Shown: piece after piece, positions 18,268-27,018 of the stretch
Layout of the letters: each line of letters opens with the position of its first letter
How positions within the stretch are numbered: position 1 is the stretch's first letter
Notes under the pieces: generated by a model
What the model was told of the DNA's origin: nothing
What the model saw: only the letters and a program-made list of their open reading frames with translations
Database searches by the model: none
DNA from: Pasteurella oralis
GTDB lineage: Bacteria > Pseudomonadota > Gammaproteobacteria > Enterobacterales > Pasteurellaceae
Assembly: GCF_002850605.1 (NCBI RefSeq)
Contig: NZ_NXGB01000004.1
Location: 124,001-188,000, forward strand
DNA: 64,000 nucleotides
Direction of reading: 5' to 3'
Program-made: the position numbers and the translations under genes

Positions 18268-20616
18268 ATGAAAAAGAATTCTTATACATTACTTTCTGTT
18301 GCAATCTTGAGTGCACTTTATAGCACATCAAGTATGGCGGATTTAAAAGCACAATGTCTAGCAGGCGTGCCTCATTTTAAAGGTGAATTAGTCACAGGAA
18401 ACCCAAATGAGTTACCAGTGTATATTGAAGCAGATCAGGCGCAGTTAACCCAATCGGCAAGTGCAATTTATGAAGGTAATGTAGATATTCAGCAAGGTAA
18501 TCGTCAATTAAAAGCTCACAGCGCAGAAATCACTCAACATAATTCACAAAATAAGCTACAACGTCTTGCGTATGTGCGTGGCGGATTTGACTATCAAGAT
18601 CATCAAATTCAACTTACAGGACAAGATGCACAAGTCAATTTAAATAATAAAGATACCAATATTAAACAAGCCCAATATCAATTAGTTGATCGACAAGGGC
18701 GTGGGCAAGCCGCAGAAATCGAATTACGTGATGACTACCGATTAATGAAAAATGCCATATTCACTTCTTGTTTAACGGATGATAATTCTTGGGCAATTGA
18801 AGCAAAAGAAATGCGCCAATATATCCAACAAGAATATGCGGAAATGTGGCATGCCCGTTTAAAAGTGCACGGCGTGCCAATTTTTTATACCCCTTATTTA
18901 CAACTTCCTATTGGTGATCGCCGTCGCTCTGGTTTATTAATACCGAGCTTTGGTACTTCTAGCCGCGATGGCTATTTTTATACACAACCAATTTATTGGA
19001 ATATTGCCACAAATCTTGATGCGACTTTCACGCCCAAATACATGTCACATCGTGGCTGGCAACTTAATGGTGAATTTCGCTATTTAAGCCCAATTGGACA
19101 AGGTAAAATTGCAGGTGAATATTTAGGCAAAGATCGGCTAATTGACTATCAAAGTGACAATCGCTCACGCCATCTATTTTATTGGACACATAATTCCAGT
19201 TTCTTACAAAATTGGCGTTTAAATTTAGATTATACACATGTAAGTGATAAGCGCTATTTCGCTGACTTTGATTCTGCTTACGGCTCAAGTACCGATGGCT
19301 ATGCAGATCAAAACTTACGTATTGCCTATTATCAGCCTAGCTACAATTTCGCCATTTCAGCAAAACAATTCCAAATTTTCGATGAAGTCGAAATTGGACC
19401 TTATCGTGCACTACCTCAAATTGATTTCAATTATTACAAGAATAATTTAATTAATGGATTATTGGACTTTAAATTGTTTTCACAAGCAGTTCGTTTTGAT
19501 AATGATAGTGCTCTTATGCCAACAGCATGGCGTTTCCATCTTGAACCTAGCTTAAATCTGCCACTTTCAAATCGTTATGGTAGTTTAAATATTGAAAGCA
19601 AACTCTACGCGACTCACTATAAACAGCGTAAAGGAAAAAGCGATAATGCAGAACAAGTACAAAGCACGGTGAACCGCGTGTTGCCACAAATTAAAGTCGA
19701 TTTACAAACTGTGTTGGCAAGTAATAAAACTTTTCTTGAGGGTTATACACAAACACTTGAACCGCATATTCAATATTTATATCGCCCATACAAAGATCAA
19801 AGCCATATTGGTTCAAAACGCAACAACGCTTACTTAGGTTTTGGTTACAACTCATCGCTATTACAACAAGACTACTTCGCGTTATTCCGCGATCGTCGTT
19901 ATAGTGGGTTAGATCGCATCGCTTCTGCAAATCAATTCACACTGGGTGGCACAACACGTTTTTATGACAAAACAGGCGAAGAACGTTTTAATTTATCTGC
20001 GGGACAAATTTATTATTTGCATGATTCACGTATTGATTCCAACCCAGATAATAGTACTTATGGGCGTTCCTCCTCTTGGTCATTAGAGTCTAACTGGAAA
20101 ATTAATGATCAATGGCGCTGGCAAGGTAGCTATCAATATGATACTCGTTTAGACAAATCTTCATTAGGTAACTTTACCTTAGAATATAATCCAGTGAGAA
20201 ATAACTTAATTCAATTAACTTATCGCTACGCGAGTCAAGAATACATTGACCAGAACTTAACTGCTGATGCAAACCGTTATGGTCAGGATATCAAACAGCT
20301 TGGTTTAACTATTGCTTGGGAATTAACTGATAACTGGGCAGTCGTGGCGCGTCATTACCAAGACTTAGCATTGAAAAGACCCGTTGAACAATATTTAGGT
20401 GTGGAATACAGTACCTGTTGTTGGGCAATTAATGTCGGAGCAAGACGCAATGTCACTAGCCGTCAAAATCAGGCTGAAAATGAAATTGTATATGATAAAA
20501 GTATTGGAATTAATGTTGAGCTACGCGGCTTAGGTAGCGATGATCACAAAGGTAATATTGAAAAAATGCTACAAAGAGGCAAGCTACCTTATTTGCAAGC
20601 ATTTAGCCTCTATTAA
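18268..20616 (+). CDS. lptD: LPS assembly outer-membrane protein LptD
   Basis: Forms the beta-barrel that, with LptE, inserts lipopolysaccharide in the outer leaflet. The 782 residues start with a signal peptide ending SSMA. A periplasmic OstA/LptA-like domain (about 45-160) follows, then the barrel ending in PYLQAFSLY with a C-terminal aromatic residue. Four cysteines match the E. coli disulfide set: Cys30 at the mature start, Cys168 (FTSCLTDD), and the adjacent Cys717-Cys718 (STCCWAIN). surA and pdxA, which follow in E. coli, are absent; a terminator and convergent malT follow. Confidence 0.97.
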   Translation: MKKNSYTLLSVAILSALYSTSSMADLKAQCLAGVPHFKGELVTGNPNELPVYIEADQAQLTQSASAIYEGNVDIQQGNRQLKAHSAEITQHNSQNKLQRLAYVRGGFDYQDHQIQLTGQDAQVNLNNKDTNIKQAQYQLVDRQGRGQAAEIELRDDYRLMKNAIFTSCLTDDNSWAIEAKEMRQYIQQEYAEMWHARLKVHGVPIFYTPYLQLPIGDRRRSGLLIPSFGTSSRDGYFYTQPIYWNIATNLDATFTPKYMSHRGWQLNGEFRYLSPIGQGKIAGEYLGKDRLIDYQSDNRSRHLFYWTHNSSFLQNWRLNLDYTHVSDKRYFADFDSAYGSSTDGYADQNLRIAYYQPSYNFAISAKQFQIFDEVEIGPYRALPQIDFNYYKNNLINGLLDFKLFSQAVRFDNDSALMPTAWRFHLEPSLNLPLSNRYGSLNIESKLYATHYKQRKGKSDNAEQVQSTVNRVLPQIKVDLQTVLASNKTFLEGYTQTLEPHIQYLYRPYKDQSHIGSKRNNAYLGFGYNSSLLQQDYFALFRDRRYSGLDRIASANQFTLGGTTRFYDKTGEERFNLSAGQIYYLHDSRIDSNPDNSTYGRSSSWSLESNWKINDQWRWQGSYQYDTRLDKSSLGNFTLEYNPVRNNLIQLTYRYASQEYIDQNLTADANRYGQDIKQLGLTIAWELTDNWAVVARHYQDLALKRPVEQYLGVEYSTCCWAINVGARRNVTSRQNQAENEIVYDKSIGINVELRGLGSDDHKGNIEKMLQRGKLPYLQAFSLY

Positions 20617-20635
20617 CACAACGCTATAATCTATT

Positions 20636-20665
20636 AAGGCACTGGTTTCAGTGCCTTTTCTTTGC
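20636..20665 (+). terminator. lptD terminator
   Basis: A 9-bp perfect stem (AAGGCACTG / CAGTGCCTT) with a GTTT loop and a T-rich tail lies 20 bp after the lptD stop. It sits between convergent lptD and malT. Confidence 0.9.
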
Positions 20666-20702
20666 TTTTTAAATTAAAAGTGCGGTCTGTTTTAGTAACA
20701 TT

Positions 20703-23393
20703 TTAATAGCCCATCAACTTCAATAATTCTCTTGTATAATCAATAGCTTCACTGCGATTTGCCACATTAATTTTTTGATATAAATTACGAATATGCGTTT
20801 TAATCGTCGTAATCGCCACTTGTAGCTCATCTGAAATTTGCTCATTACTATAACCAGAATAAATTAAACCAAGCACTTGCCACTCTCGTTGCGTCAATGG
20901 ACTGATTTTTAATAATTCAGGCACTTGTGGATTTTGCAATAATTTCGCAACAAACTGTTCATCAAAATGCGCAAACTTATGGCGATAATATTGATTAATG
21001 TTACGTAAAATAAATTGTGCTTTATGCAATGCCAACTCATCTAACACATTTAATTGTAACAGCTGGCGAATTTGCTGCGCCATAATATCGCCTTCCACCA
21101 CAAACGCACTGATAAAATTCGTTTGTCGGCTTAAACGCAACGCTTCAATTAGATCTCTCTGTGCCAACTCTTTATTGTTCTGTAAAAAATAGAATCGATT
21201 ACGTAAGATCAACGCACGATTTAAACTGCTGGTTAAATTAAATTGCTCAGCGGTGACAATTAATTGATCCAAAATCTGTTGTGCTGGCGCAAATTGCTCA
21301 AGTAAAATGTGTGAACGCGCCAAATTACGCCATTGAATTTGCGAAAAATGATTACGGTCAGTAGTTGGCGCTTTATTTTGTAGCAGCCAATTTTGCGCAG
21401 CTTCCTTATCTGATGTCATTTGCCATAATAAAGTACGCGCTTCATCTGCATTCGCTAACCAATCATCATGATAATGGTGCAAGGTTTGTAACACTGCGAT
21501 TTCTTTTAACAAACGATGCGCATTATCTAAATCACCACGTACCAATGAAATCTTGCTTAATAAGGCTAAACATTGCAACGTTTCTTCTGGTTTCTGTAGC
21601 ACTGCCATGCCCGCATTTGCCATTGCCTCTGCTCTTTCTAAGCTATACCATTCCCATAAAATTTTGCCTTTTAGACACAACAAAAATTCATACATTGGGA
21701 TTTTTTGTAAGTGATTTTCTTTCACAAAGGCACTGGCTTTATCCAGCATATCGTATGCAGCTTGTAAAAAACCTTGTGCTAATAAAATTTCGGATTGTTG
21801 TAATAATGACCACAAAATATTGTGATAAGTATGATGTTGACGTGCCATTTTTTCTGCACTTTGCAACATCTCAAGCGCTTTAGCCAAATCACCAAAGCAA
21901 TGATATGCCTCGCCAATTACCGATGTCGCAACAATATGAGCATAATAAGCCGTCTTTGGTAAATCATCTAACGCGTCTGTTGCTAACGCAAACGCCATGC
22001 GTTCATTTCCCTCATTAATCGCGACTTGTGCACGTAATACATCAAACTCTGCCTGATTTTCTTTACTTAATTGTATATTATGGCGTCGTAGCGCTTGCTC
22101 AAACTCACTAAAAATACCACTAACTTCAAATTGGCGATGTTGACTTTGGGCGAGCCATGCTTTTAATAAAACAAGACTTGGATATTGAATAAGCTTATCC
22201 ATATCCAGTTTAGTTAAACTTTCCTCTAACAGTTTCAGCTCACCATGATGAAATAAATTCCACGCTTTTTGCTGCAAAATTGATAGTAACACCGTAGTTT
22301 CGCTTAACTGCATAGCATGATATAAAGCTTCCGTGGTATAGCCTAATTCTAGCCATGCCTCTGCTGCACGTTGATGTAAATCTTCTAATTGATCTTGCAA
22401 CTCGACTTCACAACATTGTGCCAGAAAGGAAGCAAATAATGCATGGAAACGCCACCAATTATCCTCGCTATCAATTTGTTGAATAAAAAGTCCTTGTTTT
22501 TCTAGCTCCTCCAAACGTTTACGCACATTTAAACAGCCTGTTAAATGCTGTACTAATTTCTCATTCATGGAACGTAAAATCGAGCATTGCAAAATAAAAG
22601 TACGGGTATCACTATCTACCGTACTCAGTACTTCATCATTCAAATATTCGCTAATATGAAAACTGTTTAACTTCGCAATGCGCTTTGCGGCTTCTTGCAA
22701 TGAGGTATTATGTTGTTTTGCCGATAAACTAACTAATTGCAAAGCTGTCGCCCAGCCTTCAACTTGATCACAAAGTGCGGTTGCATCTGGCGCAGAAAAT
22801 TGTTCGCCTAAACGTGCTTGGAAAAAATCAAGGCTTTCTTGATGCGTAAAAGGCAGTTGGTGCATATCAATTTCTAATAATTGCTCTTGCACACGTAAGT
22901 TAGCAATACCTAACGGTGGCACAGCACGTGAAATTAAGACTAATGTCATATTGGCAGGTTGATGTTTAATCCAATATTTTAGCCCTTCATGGATCTCTTC
23001 ATTATCAATCAAATGATAATCATCAATAACTAAGTAGAAATGGGTCGATACATGCGCCACTTTGATCAGCAATTGATTAAAAAGCGAGAATAGATTTGCT
23101 TGTCTATCTGTATCAGTCAGCTGCGATTCTTGCTGAATCGCTTTTGAAAGTGCCGCATTAAAATAAGCGGCAAAACGATCAGTTTGGTTATCACTTTCAT
23201 CTAAAGAATACCAACCAATATTGTCACGCCCTACCACCCACTGAGAAATTAACGTGGTTTTACCATAACCTGCTGGCGCACTAATCAACACTAAGGGATA
23301 TTGTGCTGCATTATCTAAAAGCTGTAATAAACGATGACGTTCAACCGCATTCTGTAAACGATAAGAACAACTGAGTTTAGAAGGTATTAGCAT
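20703..23393 (-). CDS. malT: Maltose regulon transcriptional activator MalT
   Basis: ATP- and maltotriose-dependent activator of maltodextrin genes. The 896 residues follow the E. coli MalT (901) plan. Walker A is in SAPAGYGKTT (about 38-47), LVIDDYHLI is the Walker B strand, and a long TPR-like sensor region fills the middle. A LuxR-type helix-turn-helix at the C-terminus (about 830-890) holds LTQREWQVLGLIYSGYSNEQI and TTIKTHIRNLYQKI. Its likely targets are the MalT boxes before malP, 1 kb away and divergent. An uptake sequence is inside the gene (22773-22781). I saw no clear CRP site upstream. Confidence 0.97.
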   Translation of the reverse strand: MLIPSKLSCSYRLQNAVERHRLLQLLDNAAQYPLVLISAPAGYGKTTLISQWVVGRDNIGWYSLDESDNQTDRFAAYFNAALSKAIQQESQLTDTDRQANLFSLFNQLLIKVAHVSTHFYLVIDDYHLIDNEEIHEGLKYWIKHQPANMTLVLISRAVPPLGIANLRVQEQLLEIDMHQLPFTHQESLDFFQARLGEQFSAPDATALCDQVEGWATALQLVSLSAKQHNTSLQEAAKRIAKLNSFHISEYLNDEVLSTVDSDTRTFILQCSILRSMNEKLVQHLTGCLNVRKRLEELEKQGLFIQQIDSEDNWWRFHALFASFLAQCCEVELQDQLEDLHQRAAEAWLELGYTTEALYHAMQLSETTVLLSILQQKAWNLFHHGELKLLEESLTKLDMDKLIQYPSLVLLKAWLAQSQHRQFEVSGIFSEFEQALRRHNIQLSKENQAEFDVLRAQVAINEGNERMAFALATDALDDLPKTAYYAHIVATSVIGEAYHCFGDLAKALEMLQSAEKMARQHHTYHNILWSLLQQSEILLAQGFLQAAYDMLDKASAFVKENHLQKIPMYEFLLCLKGKILWEWYSLERAEAMANAGMAVLQKPEETLQCLALLSKISLVRGDLDNAHRLLKEIAVLQTLHHYHDDWLANADEARTLLWQMTSDKEAAQNWLLQNKAPTTDRNHFSQIQWRNLARSHILLEQFAPAQQILDQLIVTAEQFNLTSSLNRALILRNRFYFLQNNKELAQRDLIEALRLSRQTNFISAFVVEGDIMAQQIRQLLQLNVLDELALHKAQFILRNINQYYRHKFAHFDEQFVAKLLQNPQVPELLKISPLTQREWQVLGLIYSGYSNEQISDELQVAITTIKTHIRNLYQKINVANRSEAIDYTRELLKLMGY

Positions 23394-23703
23394 AATTATT
23401 GATAACCGTAGTGGTAATAAAATAGACAGAGTTTAACATAAAAGTTAACACTCTATTTGAGTAGAATCAATCTAGATGAAAAAAGCAAAAAATAAGGCAC
23501 ATTTTATCATGATGTGCCTTTGTATCGATAATAACCCTTATAATTCTATCATCATTTCATTAATCTCTTCATTTTCAGGCTGCATGTACCCTAGTCTGAT
23601 TCACATACACGCGTATGTGTCTAAGTAAAAAACTAGAAAAGACAACCTGAACAAAGCGACGAGTAACTCTTGCAAATGTTATTGATTTTTAACTTAATAA
23701 TAC
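23394..23703. other. 310-bp gene-free region upstream of malT
   Basis: No credible coding frame. It must hold the malT promoter at its left end. It contains the terminator hairpin at 23487-23520 and a second small hairpin at 23603-23620 (CACATAC / GTATGTG, 4-base loop). Otherwise the sequence is A+T rich without a motif I can name. Confidence 0.6.
23487..23520 (-). terminator. Terminator between the unknown membrane protein gene and malT
   Basis: A 9-bp stem (AAGGCACAT / ATGTGCCTT) with a 9-base loop. On the minus strand it is followed by TTATTTTTT. It would end transcription of the gene at 23704-24303 before malT, so malT has its own promoter. Confidence 0.8.
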
Positions 23704-24303
23704 TTATAACTCAATCGTCGTTTCTTCAATTTTAACCTGAAAAGACTCTGCTTCCTCTTGCATTTTACGATAACGTTGCTTGGCATGCTCAAGTTGGTAA
23801 GGCATAAAAGGAAAAGAAAGAAAGCCCATCAGAATAATCAACCAAAATATTCGACTATATTCATCTATCAAATAACGGCGTTGTTCTTTAACATATGCCT
23901 CAATATGTTCATCAAATAAATTTTGGTAACAAGCTGAATTTTTCACACACATTTTCTTAATAAAATCTTCGCCATTCACTGTTATAAATTGCAACTCCGA
24001 TAAGATATAATGTCCTTCATTCGGGAAACCACAATGTGCAGTATAGCAATGATTATTACGGTGTTTTACTTTAATATATTGATTTAACTTTCCATAAACA
24101 CGATTATCTTTAATCTCAACGGTCAAATCATAATAAGACGTATATTTTATTCCTGCATCATTAAAGATAATGAGGTTTGCTTCATTTAATAACAAAAATA
24201 AACCAAGAAAACCAAATATCCCCCAATGAATAAAAATCCATTTCTTATGGCGATAAAAAAGAAATAGAAAACGCTGTAAAAATGCAAATTGTTTATCTGT
24301 CAT
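23704..24303 (-). CDS. Unknown two-pass membrane protein between malT and malP
   Basis: I do not recognise this 199-residue protein. It has a basic N-terminus, a membrane helix at about 23-42 (IFIHWGIFGFLGLFLLL), a hydrophilic region of about 105 residues, and a second helix at about 150-168 (IFWLIILMGFLSFPFMPY). A charged, possibly coiled-coil tail follows (AKQRYRKMQEEAESFQVKIEE). The central part carries two cysteine pairs, HCYTAHC and MCVKNSAC. They would lie in the periplasm if both ends are cytoplasmic, which suggests disulfides. It diverges from malP across 234 bp with the MalT boxes and lies next to malT. No functional link to maltose is shown. Confidence 0.7.
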   Translation of the reverse strand: MTDKQFAFLQRFLFLFYRHKKWIFIHWGIFGFLGLFLLLNEANLIIFNDAGIKYTSYYDLTVEIKDNRVYGKLNQYIKVKHRNNHCYTAHCGFPNEGHYILSELQFITVNGEDFIKKMCVKNSACYQNLFDEHIEAYVKEQRRYLIDEYSRIFWLIILMGFLSFPFMPYQLEHAKQRYRKMQEEAESFQVKIEETTIEL

Positions 24304-24400
24304 AAATACTTTTTATATACTCGTTTATGTTGATAATTTTTTAGACAAATATAGAAAAATAATAAAGAAAATTTAAATACATTTCAATCTATTAGCATTT

Positions 24401-24463
24401 CTCCTCCTCGTAATTTGTGTTACTTCCTCCCCATCATACTCATAAGTTCAAACTAAGGAGGAG
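24401..24463 (+). promoter_or_regulatory. Cluster of three MalT boxes upstream of malP
   Basis: Three copies of the MalT core lie 75-137 bp before malP: GAGGAGGAG on the minus strand (24401-24409), GGGGAGGAAG on the minus strand (24423-24432), and AAGGAGGAG on the plus strand (24455-24463). The known MalT consensus is GGGGA(T/G)GAGG. The last box is placed to drive a promoter reading into malP-malQ, with a possible -10 near 24495. Two boxes face the divergent unknown gene. Confidence 0.65.
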
Positions 24464-24537
24464 TTACTTTATTTTGCTTACCACATAATGAAGGCTATGA
24501 AATATAACTTAACCGATTTTTTGTTTTAGGAGCCTCT

Positions 24538-26928
24538 ATGTCAAACCACCAATTTAATTTGAATTTATTTGATACTACGGTGAAAAAATACTGTCATTTT
24601 TTTGATGTTGCTTCACCAGAACACTTTTCCTTACAGCAATGGTACCAAGTCCTCGCTGAAGGTTCACTGGATTATGTTTATGCCACAGCGCCAGTTACGA
24701 AAAATGAAACACGTCATGTCAATTACCTTTCTATGGAGTTTTTAATCGGTCGCTTAACAGGCAATAATCTGATGAACTTAGGCTACTACGAACCAATTAA
24801 ACAATATTTGACGCAATATAATGTTGACATCGCTGATGTATTAGAACAAGAACGCGATCCGGCATTAGGCAATGGTGGCTTAGGACGTTTAGCTGCTTGT
24901 TTCTTAGATTCTATGGCAAGCTTAGGACAAAATGCGACTGGCTACGGTTTACATTATCAATATGGCTTATTCAAACAATCTTTTGTACAAGGTAAACAGC
25001 AAGAGACTGGCGATTTTTGGCAGCGTGATCACTATCCTTGGCAAATATTCAATCCAAGTAAAACACAAAACATCCAATTTGGTGGCCGTATCAAACAGAT
25101 AAAAGACGATAAATATGTATGGACACCAGCTTTAACTATTCAAGGTAAAGCTTTTGATTTACCAATTATCGGTTATAAGAATAATGTGATTCAGCCATTA
25201 CGTTTATGGCAAGCAGACAATGATCAATCCTTCGATCTCAATGCGTTTAATGATGGAAAATTCTTAAGCGCTGACAAGCACATTGTGAATGCTGCTGCAT
25301 TAACGCAAGTGTTATATCCAAATGATAATCATAGAGCAGGACAAAAATTACGCTTAATGCAACAATATTTCCATGTTGCTTGCTCAGTAGCTGATATTTT
25401 AGCGCGTCATTTTGCCCAAGGTTATACTCTAAACGAATTAGCCAAACGCCAAGTCATTCAATTAAATGATACTCATCCAACCCTAGCTATTCCTGAATTA
25501 ATGCGCGTATTATTAGATGAATACGATTTAAGCTGGGAGCAAGCTTGGACCATCTGTACTCAAATCTTTGCCTATACTAACCATACTTTATTACCTGAAG
25601 CCTTAGAGCAGTGGGATCAACGCTTATTCAAAACGTTATTGCCACGTCATTTCGTCATTGTGGATAAAATCAACCGTTTATTCCAAGACAAAGTACGTGC
25701 ACAATTTGGCGACAATCCACAAGTTTGGGAAAAATTAGCCATTCTTTTTGATTACCGTGTGCGTATGGCAAATCTTTGTGTCGTCACTTGTTTTGCAGTC
25801 AATGGCGTAGCACAAATTCATTCTAATTTAGTCGTATCCGATTTATTCCCTGAATATCACCAGCTGTTTCCAACGAAATTCTGTAATGTAACTAATGGCA
25901 TTACGCCACGTCGTTGGATTCGCCAAGCTAATCCTCAACTGGCAAAATTACTTGATGATACGGTACAAGGCGATTGGACTAAAGATTTAAATTTACTCAA
26001 CCAAGTGGAAAAGCATGTTGATGATGCGAGTTTTCATCAGGCGTATTTCCGTATTAAACAACATAATAAACAAGTACTTGCCGATGAAATTCAGCGTTCG
26101 ATTGGTTTAACAGTTAATACGGATGCTATTTTTGATATTCAAATCAAGCGCTTCCATGAATATAAACGTCAACATTTAAATCTTTTAAATATCATTGCGA
26201 CTTATCAGCAATTAAAAGCCAATCCTAATATGGCATTTACTCCACGTGTGTTTGTGTTCTCTGGCAAAGCTGCACCGGGTTATTACTTAGCCAAAAACAT
26301 TATCCACGCCATTAATAATGTGGCAGACATTATCAATCACGACAAGGCGATGAAAGATAAATTACAAGTCGCGTTCTTGCCTGATTATCGCGTCAGTCTA
26401 GCAGAAAAAATTATCCCTGCCGCGGATGTATCTGAACAAATTTCGATGGCAGGTAAAGAAGCTTCTGGTACAGGTAATATGAAACTTGCCTTAAACGGTG
26501 CATTAACGTTAGGTACATTAGATGGCGCTAACGTTGAAATTGCCGAGATGGTTGGTGAAGAAAATGTGTTTATCTTTGGTCATACAGTCGAAAGTGTACG
26601 TGAGCTTTTAGCCAAAGGCTACGATCCTAAAACTTACTATAACAATGATCCTGTATTAAAAAGCGCGGTCGATTTTCTTGCCAGTGGTAAAGCATCACAT
26701 GGCGATAAACAGGCGTTTGATTTAATGCTGGCAAGCTTGTTAGAACGCGATCCGTTCTTAGTATTTGCTGATTTTGCTAGTTACTTCACTACCCAGCAAA
26801 AAGTCGGTGAAGCTTATGTCAATCAAACAGCATGGCTACGCAGTGCTATTTTAAATACTGCACGCTTAGGAATGTTTAGCTCAGATCGCTCGATTCAAGA
26901 TTATCAACGTCGTATTTGGTTGAAATAA
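24538..26928 (+). CDS. malP: Maltodextrin phosphorylase
   Basis: Pyridoxal-phosphate enzyme that splits glucose-1-phosphate from the end of maltodextrins. The 796 residues match E. coli MalP (797) in length. [18 protein letters not shown] and [11 protein letters not shown] are phosphorylase signatures. The cofactor lysine is about Lys649 in [19 protein letters not shown]. GlgP (about 815) is a close paralogue, but the adjacent malQ and MalT boxes point to MalP. It is followed by malQ after 90 bp containing a hairpin. Confidence 0.94.
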   Translation: MSNHQFNLNLFDTTVKKYCHFFDVASPEHFSLQQWYQVLAEGSLDYVYATAPVTKNETRHVNYLSMEFLIGRLTGNNLMNLGYYEPIKQYLTQYNVDIADVLEQERDPALGNGGLGRLAACFLDSMASLGQNATGYGLHYQYGLFKQSFVQGKQQETGDFWQRDHYPWQIFNPSKTQNIQFGGRIKQIKDDKYVWTPALTIQGKAFDLPIIGYKNNVIQPLRLWQADNDQSFDLNAFNDGKFLSADKHIVNAAALTQVLYPNDNHRAGQKLRLMQQYFHVACSVADILARHFAQGYTLNELAKRQVIQLNDTHPTLAIPELMRVLLDEYDLSWEQAWTICTQIFAYTNHTLLPEALEQWDQRLFKTLLPRHFVIVDKINRLFQDKVRAQFGDNPQVWEKLAILFDYRVRMANLCVVTCFAVNGVAQIHSNLVVSDLFPEYHQLFPTKFCNVTNGITPRRWIRQANPQLAKLLDDTVQGDWTKDLNLLNQVEKHVDDASFHQAYFRIKQHNKQVLADEIQRSIGLTVNTDAIFDIQIKRFHEYKRQHLNLLNIIATYQQLKANPNMAFTPRVFVFSGKAAPGYYLAKNIIHAINNVADIINHDKAMKDKLQVAFLPDYRVSLAEKIIPAADVSEQISMAGKEASGTGNMKLALNGALTLGTLDGANVEIAEMVGEENVFIFGHTVESVRELLAKGYDPKTYYNNDPVLKSAVDFLASGKASHGDKQAFDLMLASLLERDPFLVFADFASYFTTQQKVGEAYVNQTAWLRSAILNTARLGMFSSDRSIQDYQRRIWLK

Positions 26929-26940
26929 GCAATTACTTAC

Positions 26941-26979
26941 GCTCATCAGTGAAATGAATACCACGTTTCACTAATGAGC
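26941..26979. other. Intercistronic hairpin between malP and malQ
   Basis: Two 14-base arms (GCTCATCAGTGAAA / TTTCACTAATGAGC) pair with one mismatch around an 11-base loop. No T run follows, so it is not a standard terminator. It could stabilise the upstream malP message or partly reduce malQ expression. Confidence 0.6.
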
Positions 26980-27018
26980 CATATCTCCCTGTTCTATTCC
27001 TCAAAATAAGGTCGTATT

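Noticed and set aside
21365-21883. 172-codon open frame opposite malT
   Set aside because: It lies wholly inside malT on the other strand, has low-complexity hydrophobic composition and no ribosome site; malT matches its family throughout.
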